This document shows positions 17,946 through 24,606 of a stretch of 64,000 nt of DNA, piece by piece. Source of the DNA: Lentzea xinjiangensis (GTDB lineage Bacteria > Actinomycetota > Actinomycetes > Mycobacteriales > Pseudonocardiaceae); the NCBI RefSeq assembly GCF_900110955.1, contig NZ_FOFR01000019.1, positions 62,001 through 126,000 on the forward strand, in the 5' to 3' direction. The notes under the pieces are model-generated. The model did no database searches and had not been told where the DNA came from. It saw nothing but the letters and a program-made list of their open reading frames with translations. A program made the position numbers and the translations under genes. Positions within the stretch are counted from its first letter, which is position 1. Every line of letters starts with the position of its first letter.

Positions 17946-18230
17946 ATGCTGGGCGGTCGGCGGGGATGCCGCCGGAGGAGGGGACGTGGGCGAAGAGCAT
18001 CGATGTCTTCGAGGACGTCGATGCTCGGCTGCCGTCCTATCCCCGCTCAACCCTGCCACCGCGACGATGCCGACCGCACCGGTCCGTCCAGGCCGCCGCT
18101 GGTTCGGCACGACCGTCTCGGTCGCCAAGAGCTCGGCACCGAAGACTCCGACGGCATCATCGCCTCGCCCGACCTCGTCGGCTCGACCTGATCGCCCGCG
18201 TCCGCCACGAGGCGCTTCGAAACCGCGGAT
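17946..18230 (+). pseudogene. degenerate second copy of the 16707 gene
   Basis: Nucleotide and protein comparison with 16925-17140 shows the same order of segments spread over different frames: EGTWAKSIDVFEDVDARLPS (cf. EGMWAKVVDVSEDAAALLSD), GRRWFGT (cf. ARRWFGT), GTEDSDGIIASPD (cf. GTENEDGVTASLTPD) and DLIARVR (cf. DLI). At least two frameshifts and loss of both ends mark it as a pseudogene. It begins about 80 bp from the start of the sigma gene, so the sigma gene sits between the intact and decayed copies. Confidence 0.65.
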
Positions 18231-18586
18231 GACCTCCCGGCCGGACCGGTCCAGGGAACAGTCCTGTCGGCGGCACTCCGGCGCGGCACCGCCTCACCGG
18301 TCCGGTGGAGCGCGATGGTCACACCGGTGCTGTGCCCGGCGGTGACGGCCGCCGTCGCGGCCGTCGTGGTCGATTCCGACGGCCCGGTTGCCGCGGGTGC
18401 GTGTCGACCCTGGCGACGATCGCCGGCCACCCGCCGGTCCAGCCCGCGGAGGCGGACCCGGCGGGCGCACCCCGCGTCACCGGCCAAGAAGGCCGGGGTT
18501 CATGTCTGCGGTCGCGTGCGGGGCCGGTGGAGGACCGGCTCCGCGGGGTGGTGTGCCTGTCGCCTGTGGATGCCGGGCGCGCCGGG
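18231..18586. other. intergenic region, nothing recognised
   Basis: About 355 bp without a supported gene. Short frames are GC-rich random translations. No hairpin with a T tract was seen after the minus-strand DUF4383 gene. Confidence 0.35.
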
Positions 18587-19024
18587 TCAGTGGTGTGAGG
18601 TCGCCCGCGCGTTCGCGGCCTTGCCCAGCACGAGCCCGACGGCGAGCATCCCGAGGCCGAGCACGAGGTGCAGCACGTTGTCGGCGGGGTTGAGCGGGAC
18701 GAAGTTCGCCGGGCTGTCGTGGCCGATGACGAGCCCGTAGACGGTCAGAGCGAGGTAGATCGCGCCGCCGCCGATCAGGAACCACCGCGCGGCGTCGACG
18801 GTGCGTGCGGCGAGGACGCCGGCCACGCCGAAGAGCAGGTGCACGATGTTGTGCAGGACGCTGATCTGGAACAGACCCAGTAGGTGGGCCTCGGACTGGT
18901 GCCCGGCGAAGGCGAGCTCACCGAACTGGGTGGTGATGCCGGGGACGAACCCGAGCACACCGACGAGGGCGAATACCGCGCCGGTGAGCAGTGCGGCGGT
19001 CTGGACGGGGTGGCGGTTCTTCAT
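18587..19024 (-). CDS. DUF4383 four-helix membrane protein
   Basis: 145 residues. Of two adjacent ATGs the second (19024) is better spaced from AGGAG. Four membrane segments: AALLTGAVFALVGVLGFVPG, FQISVLHNIVHLLFGVAGVL, FLIGGGAIYLALTVYGLVIG and NVLHLVLGLGMLAVGLVLG. The HN-x3-HLLFG and DNVLHL motifs are typical of DUF4383 proteins, common in actinobacteria and without known function. It follows the DUF2231 gene by 120 bp in the same orientation, probably one transcript of small envelope proteins. Confidence 0.8.
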   Translation of the reverse strand: MKNRHPVQTAALLTGAVFALVGVLGFVPGITTQFGELAFAGHQSEAHLLGLFQISVLHNIVHLLFGVAGVLAARTVDAARWFLIGGGAIYLALTVYGLVIGHDSPANFVPLNPADNVLHLVLGLGMLAVGLVLGKAANARATSHH

Positions 19025-19144
19025 CATCTCTCCTGGTAGGGGTGACGCGGTGACTCACGGTCGGGAGCTGTGGTGGAAGAGTTGGTGCGGCGGTGCTGAG
19101 GGCGCAGTCGTCGCCCGTCCACGAGGAGCGGAACGGGGCCGGCC

Positions 19145-19717
19145 TCAGCCGGCGTCCTTCTTGTCCGCCGGGAACAGGTCGGTCTCGGACTCGTGCCACA
19201 CCGGGGAATCGGTGGCGGTCTCGACGTTGAACCCGTGGTCGTAGACCAGCGATCCGCCGATGGCCGCACCGATGCCGGTGAGCCCGGCCGCGACCAGGGA
19301 CAGCACGAGCACCGGTGCGGGGGTGGCGGTCGCGTCGGCGTAGACGGTCAGACGCAGGGCGATGGTCGCCAGGACGACGAGGGTGACGATGGTCATCACC
19401 AGCGCGTGGGCGTTGACGGTGCGCCACGCCTGGGTGCGGCGCGGGGTCGAGCCCAACCAGTCGGCGACGCCGGTCGCGGCGGCGAGCAGGGAGACCGCGC
19501 CGCCGCCGATCAGGGCGAACGTACCGGCCCGGTACAGGTCAGCGGCCAGTTCCCCGCCGGTGAGCACCGAGATGACGTCGAACGCGGCGGCCAGCACGTA
19601 GGCGCCCACGGGGATGTCGGTCAGCGGCGGGTGCAGGGGCTTGCCGGCCAGACCGCGCAGCCCGTGGGCCTTGCGACCGCGGAGGGTGAAGGCGGGGCGG
19701 AACGAGAACAAGCGCAT
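19145..19717 (-). CDS. DUF2231 membrane protein
   Basis: 190 residues; the ATG at 19717 has GGAGG five bases upstream. The LAGKPLHPPLTDIPVGAYVL segment is the DUF2231 signature (a His-Pro motif at the membrane edge). Four helices follow: VLAAAFDVISVLTGG, AGTFALIGGGAVSLLAAATG, VNAHALVMTIVTLVVLATIA and PVLVLSLVAAGLTGIGAAIG. The C-terminal tail is soluble and acidic. The family may bind haem or act in redox processes in membranes, but this is not established. It is divergent from an HTH regulator, with two inverted repeats between them. Confidence 0.8.
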   Translation of the reverse strand: MRLFSFRPAFTLRGRKAHGLRGLAGKPLHPPLTDIPVGAYVLAAAFDVISVLTGGELAADLYRAGTFALIGGGAVSLLAAATGVADWLGSTPRRTQAWRTVNAHALVMTIVTLVVLATIALRLTVYADATATPAPVLVLSLVAAGLTGIGAAIGGSLVYDHGFNVETATDSPVWHESETDLFPADKKDAG

Positions 19718-19746
19718 CGCGTCCTCCACAGGCACCAGTGATTTCC

Positions 19747-19797
19747 GACAACGCACATTGTCTAATGCCGGAACCGTCTTTTTGTCAACACTGGTTG
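19747..19797. promoter_or_regulatory. two inverted repeats in the divergent DUF2231/HTH promoter
   Basis: GACAA-N6-TTGTC (19747-19762) and CAAC-N4-GTTG (19786-19797) both carry the CAA...TTG pattern. They lie 30-51 nt upstream of the DUF2231 start and 33-83 nt upstream of the regulator start. This is the expected place for operators of the regulator at 19830. The site assignment is inference. Confidence 0.45.
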
Positions 19798-19829
19798 TTA
19801 GAACGCGACGTGCGACCTACCGTGGTGAC

Positions 19830-20528
19830 ATGGAGCCAGGAGCGGACGACTTCAGCGCGCTGGGTGTGCTCGCCGAGCCGCAGCGCGCGCGCATCTACGC
19901 CCAGCTGGCCGCGGCGACGCAGCCGCAGACCCGGCAAGAGGTGTGCGAGGCGCTCGGACTGGGGCGGACACTGGTCGCGTTCCACCTCGACAAACTGCAG
20001 CGGGCCGGGTTGGTGCACGCGGTGCGCCCCGAGGCCGCGCCCGGCGCGCGGGGACGCCCGCCGCAGCGGTACGCGGCCACCGACCGCGAGGTGATCGCGA
20101 CGGTGCCGCCGCGGCGCTACGAGCTGCTCGCCCAAGTCCTCCTGCGTGCCACCCGCGAGCAGGCACCCGGAGAGCCGATCCACGCGGCGGCCGTGCGGGC
20201 CGCGCGGGCCCGGGGCGTCGAGCTGGCCCAAGGGCTGGAGCCGGCCGGCGAGGACCACAGCGGGACCGCGGAGGACGCGCGGCCGTGGGAGGCGCTCACG
20301 CGGCTGCTGTCCCGGATTGGCTACCAGCCGCGCCGCGACGGGGACGCGCTCATCCTCACCAACTGCCCGTTCCAGCGACTGCGCGTCACCGACACCGAAC
20401 TCGTCTGCTCGATCAACGCCGCCCTCAGCGCCGGCTACCTCGACGGGCTCGCGATGAACGAAGCGGTGACCCCCCGGCTGCGCCCCTGCCCGGTCAATTG
20501 CTGCATCGTGCTCGAACCAGCGGCATGA
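19830..20528 (+). CDS. HTH (ArsR/COG2345-like) transcriptional regulator
   Basis: 232 residues from an ATG with little Shine-Dalgarno, possibly leaderless. The N-terminal winged HTH reads LGVLAEPQRARIYAQLAAAT, QEVCEALGLGRTLVAFHLDK LQRAGLV and GRPPQRYAAT. The C-terminal half has a conserved-looking block, LSRIGYQPRRDGDALILTNCPF, and ends with CPVNCCIVLE. This architecture matches the COG2345 group, where C-terminal Cys residues (here in TNCPF and CPVNCC) can hold an Fe-S cluster or metal. It probably senses redox or metal state and controls the divergent DUF2231/DUF4383 genes. Confidence 0.75.
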   Translation: MEPGADDFSALGVLAEPQRARIYAQLAAATQPQTRQEVCEALGLGRTLVAFHLDKLQRAGLVHAVRPEAAPGARGRPPQRYAATDREVIATVPPRRYELLAQVLLRATREQAPGEPIHAAAVRAARARGVELAQGLEPAGEDHSGTAEDARPWEALTRLLSRIGYQPRRDGDALILTNCPFQRLRVTDTELVCSINAALSAGYLDGLAMNEAVTPRLRPCPVNCCIVLEPAA

Positions 20529-21110
20529 GCACAGACCACCCGACATGACAGACCACGACGCCACGAGCGCGATCTCCCGGTGATAGTGTCCCTAACCCCG
20601 CCGGTGGAGGCGCCGCGCCGTAGCGGTCAGCGCTGCCAGGACGCGGATGACGACACCCCGGCACGCTCACCGCCGCCTTCACCCGCCACGCCGCACACCG
20701 CCTGACCCGCGGTCGTCACGAACTCGGTCGGCCACACCGCACCCCGTCGACCCGATTCGGGCACGTCCGCATTTTCCGGTTACCACCGGAACCTCGGGGC
20801 CGACGCGACGGCGTGGCGTGCCCGCGACCGGTTGGTGCGCCCGGTGCCACGGCCTGGCCCTGTGTGGGCGCCGACCCTGTTCACCGACGGGACCCGCACC
20901 CGGCTCGCCGCAGCCAAGCTTCGCTGCACGTGCGGTTCCGCCGGTGTTGGCGACGGGAGTGGAAGTCTTGAAGGCTCGGCGGAGATTGTCCGCCGCGTGA
21001 CAGTTGCCGGGTTGGCGGGTGTGCGGCGGGGAAGTCTGTGACCGATGGGACCGGGGGTCCCCGGCGGCCGTGCCGGTACCCCCACCGGGCCGCAGACAGG
21101 AGAGAAGTTC
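20529..21110. other. intergenic region, no supported gene
   Basis: About 580 bp between two plus-strand genes. One open frame (from 20647) is Arg/Pro-rich with no domain and poor start context. The long minus-strand frame over 20679-22118 is the shadow of the isochorismatase-like gene. The promoter of the gene at 21111 should lie near its right end, next to the AGGAGAG ribosome-binding site. Confidence 0.35.
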
Positions 21111-22088
21111 ATGTCCACCCACAGCAAGCCCGCCACATCGTTCGATCCGAGGCGCACGGCGGTTCTGGTGATCGATCCCGTCAACGACTTCCTGCACGAG
21201 GACGGCGCCGCGTGGGAGATGACGAAGTCGACGGTGAAGAAGAACGACGTCGTCGCCCAACTCGCGCGGCTGGCCCGAGGCGCCCGTGAGGCGGGCGTGC
21301 CGGTGCTGTTCGGGCCCATGGCCTACACAGCCGAGGACTACGCCAACGAGGAGTTGCAGCGCCGCAGCGGTATCAACCGGCTGATGTTCGAGAACAGGAT
21401 GTTCCTCGCCGGGTCCTTCGGCGCCGACTTCCACCCCGACATCCAGCCGCAACCGGGCGACATCATCCTCGCGCCGCACAAGGGCACCGACGTCCTGCAG
21501 ACCGACCTGCGAGAACACCTCGACCGGCTGGGCACGACACACCTCGTCATCGCGGGGATGACCGCGAACCTGTGCGTGGAGTCCACCGGCCGCCACGCCA
21601 CCGAGCTGGGCTACGACGTCACCTTCCTCTCCGACGCGATCGGCGCGGAGAGCCTGCCCGCCTACGAGGCGTCGATCCACCTGAACTTCCCGCTCATCGC
21701 CAACGCGGTGCTCGAAGTCAACGAATTCCTCGGCTCGATCGCGCCCGGGATCACCCCCACCGAGCGGGGTGTGCAGCCCGGCGACACCGTGTACGGCTCG
21801 GACCGCGGCGAGGTCGGCACCGTGGAGGACGTCGTCGCGGCGACCGAGGACGTGCCGGGGTACCTGGTCGTGCAACGGGGAGCCATCTTCGACAAGCACC
21901 TGTTCGTGCCGCTGGACGCCGTCACGCACCGCAGCGGAACCAGCACCTTCATCAACATCCCCAAGCTCGTGGTCTCCAAGCTGCCCTGGGACGAGCGCCC
22001 CACGGCACAGACCGCCGCCGCCAAGCTCGGCACACCGGCCGCCGAGATCGCAGCGCTCTACCGCAGCCACGCACCGACCGGCGGCTGA
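21111..22088 (+). CDS. isochorismatase-like cysteine hydrolase fused to a PRC-barrel-like domain
   Basis: 325 residues; ATG with AGGAGAG upstream. Residues about 12-205 are an isochorismatase-like hydrolase with the Asp (VLVIDPVNDF), Lys (APHKGTDVL) and nucleophilic Cys (MTANLCVES) in the expected order; DVTFLSDAIGAES is also typical. The family hydrolyses amides, ureides or vinyl ethers. Residues about 220-285 form a second domain, PGDTVYGSDRGEVGTVEDVV ... GYLVVQRG ... KHLFVPLDAV, resembling PRC-barrel/DUF2171 stress domains. This fusion is unusual for the family, which is normally about 200 residues. It stands alone, converging with the MerR gene. Confidence 0.75.
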   Translation: MSTHSKPATSFDPRRTAVLVIDPVNDFLHEDGAAWEMTKSTVKKNDVVAQLARLARGAREAGVPVLFGPMAYTAEDYANEELQRRSGINRLMFENRMFLAGSFGADFHPDIQPQPGDIILAPHKGTDVLQTDLREHLDRLGTTHLVIAGMTANLCVESTGRHATELGYDVTFLSDAIGAESLPAYEASIHLNFPLIANAVLEVNEFLGSIAPGITPTERGVQPGDTVYGSDRGEVGTVEDVVAATEDVPGYLVVQRGAIFDKHLFVPLDAVTHRSGTSTFINIPKLVVSKLPWDERPTAQTAAAKLGTPAAEIAALYRSHAPTGG

Positions 22089-22145
22089 GACAGACGACTC
22101 GGACCGGCGCAATCCCACCGTGGCCGCATCCCGCTGCCCTCAGCT

Positions 22146-22610
22146 TCAGGTGATTGTCCGGATCTGCTCATCGAGATTCCCCGCAGTCTCGTGGCGCGGT
22201 GCCGGCGCTGATCCCTCGATGATCGGGCACACCGCCGCGTCGCTGTTCGGACCCGGCCTCACGGCACAGGCGGCTTCCAAGGCTGTCCGCAGGGCCAGCA
22301 GGTCCTCCACGGCCGCGTCGATCTCGGCGATCCGGGTACGGAGCAGTCCCCGCACCCCAGCGCACGGCGCGGCGTGGTCGTGCTGCTCGGTTACCAGGAC
22401 GTCCTGGATCTGGGCCAGTGACATACCGAGTGCCCGTGCGCGGCGGATGAACACCGCGAACCGGACCGTTTCGGGCGTGAACAACTGGTAGCCGGTGCTC
22501 GTGTGGCCACACACGGTGAGCAGGCCCCGTTGCACCCAGACCCGGATGGCCTTGCGGCTCACCCCGGCCGAGGCGGCCAGCCTGCCGATCGTCAAGGTGT
22601 CCGTCGGCAT
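22146..22610 (-). CDS. MerR-family regulator, probably metal-responsive
   Basis: 154 residues; strong AGGAGGTGAGG ribosome-binding site. The MerR HTH reads LTIGRLAASAGVSRKAIRVW, then GYQLFTPETVRFAVFIRRAR and LGMSLAQIQDVL. The C-terminal part has Cys83 (APCAGVRGLL), Cys115 (AACAV) and Cys128 (VCPIIEG) around the dimerisation helix, the spacing used by ZntR/CueR-type metal sensors. It is divergent from the 57-residue Cys-rich gene at 22710 and close to a P-type ATPase remnant, supporting a heavy-metal role. Typical MerR members activate a divergent promoter with a long spacer; I could not define one here. Confidence 0.8.
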   Translation of the reverse strand: MPTDTLTIGRLAASAGVSRKAIRVWVQRGLLTVCGHTSTGYQLFTPETVRFAVFIRRARALGMSLAQIQDVLVTEQHDHAAPCAGVRGLLRTRIAEIDAAVEDLLALRTALEAACAVRPGPNSDAAVCPIIEGSAPAPRHETAGNLDEQIRTIT

Positions 22611-22709
22611 GCATCCTCACCTCCTGCGGACCAGTGATGATCGTTCCGCTGGGGCACGGTTCTGGGGTCGGTCTTGTCCACATCGGATGGCAAGTGATGG
22701 AGGTGCGTG

Positions 22710-22883
22710 ATGCCCTTGCGGGAAGGCGAGGTCTACCGCTGCCCGGACGAGGCGTGCGGATGCGAGGTCACCGTGACCAAGGGCGCCCCGGCCGACTGCG
22801 CCGGGCAACAGAACCCGACGTGCTGCTGCGGCCGGACCATGACCAAGATCAGCGCAGCGGCTGGAGCAGTGTCCGCGGGCTGA
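22710..22883 (+). CDS. 57-residue Cys-rich, metallothionein-like protein
   Basis: ATG at 22710 with GGAGG six bases upstream; stop TGA at 22881. The protein holds seven Cys in 57 residues, at 11, 16, 18, 30, 38, 39 and 40 (CPDEACGC and PTCCCGRTM), plus acidic residues but no His. The pattern suggests a small metal-binding protein or metal chaperone. I do not recognise the family. It is divergent from a MerR regulator with metal-sensor cysteines and about 80 bp before a radical-SAM gene fragment. Expression under MerR control is a reasonable inference. Confidence 0.65.
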   Translation: MPLREGEVYRCPDEACGCEVTVTKGAPADCAGQQNPTCCCGRTMTKISAAAGAVSAG

Positions 22884-22961
22884 CACTCGCGCTGCGCCCG
22901 GTCGTGATCCCTGGTGGGCTGGTGCTCACGGGTGGACCACGACCGGAAGCGGGTGCGGCGC

Positions 22962-23537
22962 ATGACATCGGCAAAGCGGGATCGCGACGAGGTGTTCATC
23001 GAGTACACGAAGAGCATCTGCCCGGTGTGCAAGGTCGTGGTCGATGCTCAGGTCAACGTCCGCGACGACAAGGTATACCTGCGTAAACGCTGCCGCGAGC
23101 ACGGGCGGTTCGAGGCGCTGGTCTACGGCGACGCACAGGCCTACCTGGCGTCGGCGCGGTTCAACAAGCCGGGCACGATTCCGCTGACCTTCCAGACGGT
23201 GGTCAAGGACGGGTGCCCGTCGGACTGCGGGCTGTGCCCGGAGCACAAACAGCACGCCTGCCTGGGAATCATCGAGGTCAACACCAACTGCAACCTGGAC
23301 TGCCCGATCTGCTTCGCCGACTCCGGCCACCAGCCCGACGGCTACTCCATCACCCTCGAGCAGTGCGAACGGATGCTCGACGTGTTCGTCGAGTCCGAGG
23401 GCGAGCCGGAGGTGGTGATGTTCTCCGGCGGCGAGCCCACCATCCACAAGCACATCCTCGACTTCGTCGACGCGCGCAGGGGTCTGTTCCCCAAAATTGA
23501 CCACACGCAGCACCAGAAGTCGCGCTGGTCAATTTAG
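22962..23537 (+). pseudogene. radical SAM protein (Tes/MJ0619-like), truncated by an inverted repeat
   Basis: From the ATG at 22962 (a GTG at 22932 is an alternative) the protein begins VFIEYTKSICPVCKVVVDAQ, with a zinc-like C-x2-C, then DGCPSDCGLCPEHKQHACLG and the radical-SAM motif C-x3-C-x2-C in NCNLDCPICFADSG. FSGGEPT follows. This order is that of the MJ0619/tetraether-synthase-like radical SAM group, whose members are about 500 residues. After VDARRG the gene runs into an inverted repeat at 23479, reads about 14 foreign residues and stops at 23537. About 60% of the protein, including the C-terminal half, is missing and I cannot find it downstream. Confidence 0.75.
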
Positions 23538-23549
23538 GGAACAGACCCC
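23479..23549. repeat. 71-bp inverted repeat, MITE- or IS-end-like
   Basis: The left arm GGGGTCTGTTCCCCAAAATT plus GACCA (23479-23503) matches the reverse complement of the right arm (23526-23549) except for one extra base and one change. A 22-nt centre separates the arms. Base composition is AT-richer than the host gene. It interrupts the radical-SAM gene. It may be a miniature inverted-repeat element or two transposon ends joined after loss of the interior. No target-site duplication could be confirmed because the right-hand gene part is missing. Confidence 0.65.
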
Positions 23550-23783
23550 TGCAGGGCCGTAAAGGTCCGATGACTCCCTTAGGGCTGGGAGCAAGCGTCG
23601 TTTGTCCAAAGCGTTGATCTCCGCAAGAGAGTCAACACCATTGTTGGCGCTCGGTTGTTGCCAGGCGAGGGCAGAGCTGGCTGAGGCCGCCCTCCTGCCG
23701 CGAGTAACGCTGGCCATGTGGCCTGCGATCCCGGTGAGTAAGTGATCCGCTGCGTGCAACTTCGCGATAGAAGGAGGTGAAGG

Positions 23784-23912
23784 ATGGCACGGAGTAATCC
23801 CGCTGCCCGGTTTCTGGGCAACCTCAATCCTGCACATCTCGGTGACTCGTTGACCGAGATCGGCCTGTTTCGTGGTTGTTCAGCGCGCGGATCCGCTGGC
23901 CCAGTCGAGTGA
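23784..23912 (+). CDS. 42-residue ORF with a very strong ribosome-binding site
   Basis: AAGGAGGTGA, an extended match to the 16S rRNA anti-Shine-Dalgarno, precedes an ATG at 23784. The frame reads MARSNPAARFLGNLNPAHLG, DSLTEIGLFRGCS and stops at 23910-23912. I do not recognise it. The surroundings (a broken radical-SAM gene, an inverted repeat, an ATPase remnant) suggest a truncated gene start rather than a complete small protein. Confidence 0.3.
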   Translation: MARSNPAARFLGNLNPAHLGDSLTEIGLFRGCSARGSAGPVE

Positions 23913-24051
23913 CCTCGGCCTCGACCGTGGAGTACGTCGGGATGACGGTGAAGTCGAGGTTTCCTGATCATGCGGGTGTTGCTGGCGCTGGCGCGGATCA
24001 TGGCTCGGCTGCCGGCCGCGCGGCCGTGACCACTTCTGCGACGCAGCCGCG

Positions 24052-24138
24052 TCAGGCCCTCCAAGCCCGTCCGCGTAGCAATCGCATGCCATTGAGCGCC
24101 ACGAGGACGGTGGATCCTTGGGCCTTGGGGCCGTGCAT
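24052..24138 (-). pseudogene. C-terminal remnant of a P-type metal ATPase
   Basis: The minus strand encodes GSTVLVALNGMRLLRGRAW followed by RA and a stop at 24052. EGSTVLVxLNGMRLLR is the hallmark end of heavy-metal (P1B) ATPases. Upstream of it no ATPase sequence is readable in any frame, so only the last helix and tail remain. Together with the MerR regulator and Cys-rich protein it suggests that a metal-resistance locus stood here and was mostly deleted. Confidence 0.6.
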
Positions 24139-24276
24139 CGGTTCGGCCGCGGCGGCGCAATTCGGCGCGGCACCGCCGAGTGGGACGTCACGCGTCGGGC
24201 CACTCCTGCCGCCGCCCAGGCATTGGGCGTACCGGCCTTGGGGCGGTGGCCGGGGTCGGCTCGGAGTGTGGTGGTG

Positions 24277-24606
24277 TCAGGCGAGGTGGACGGTGATGAT
24301 TTGGTCCAGGCCGCCGATGCGCAGCGCTTTGGCGATCTTGGCGGGGACGGCGCTGATGGCCAGGGTGCCGCCGTGGGCGTGCAGGTGTCTCCAGATCCCC
24401 AGCAGGGCGCTCATCCCGGAGGAGTCGCAGAACCCGACGCCGGAGAAGTCCAGCTGCAGGTGGATCGTGCCGCCGCTGGTCAGGGCAAGCACGTCGTCGT
24501 GCATCCGGTGGGCGGTGGCGTGATCGATCTCGCCACCGACGCCGATGACGACCCGGTCTTCGGTGGCGGTGGTGAGGGAGACCGTGACCGCGGGCTCGGG
24601 AATCAT
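24277..24606 (-). CDS. STAS-domain anti-sigma factor antagonist
   Basis: 109 residues. Its ATGA start overlaps the stop of the phosphatase gene, so the pair is coupled. STAS motifs: VVIGVGGEIDHATAHRMHDD, LQLDFSGVGFCDSSGMSALL and ALRIGGLDQIITVH. The Ser of DSSGM is the expected phosphorylation site. The upstream SpoIIE-type phosphatase is the natural partner that removes this phosphate and lets the protein bind a kinase-type anti-sigma factor. The kinase and sigma factor are not in the window. Confidence 0.9.
   Translation of the reverse strand: MIPEPAVTVSLTTATEDRVVIGVGGEIDHATAHRMHDDVLALTSGGTIHLQLDFSGVGFCDSSGMSALLGIWRHLHAHGGTLAISAVPAKIAKALRIGGLDQIITVHLA

Noticed and set aside
23549..23580. 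DosR/DevR-like box (GGACCTTTACGGCCC on the minus strand)
   Set aside because: Spacing deviates from the 20-bp palindrome and no suitably placed intact gene follows.
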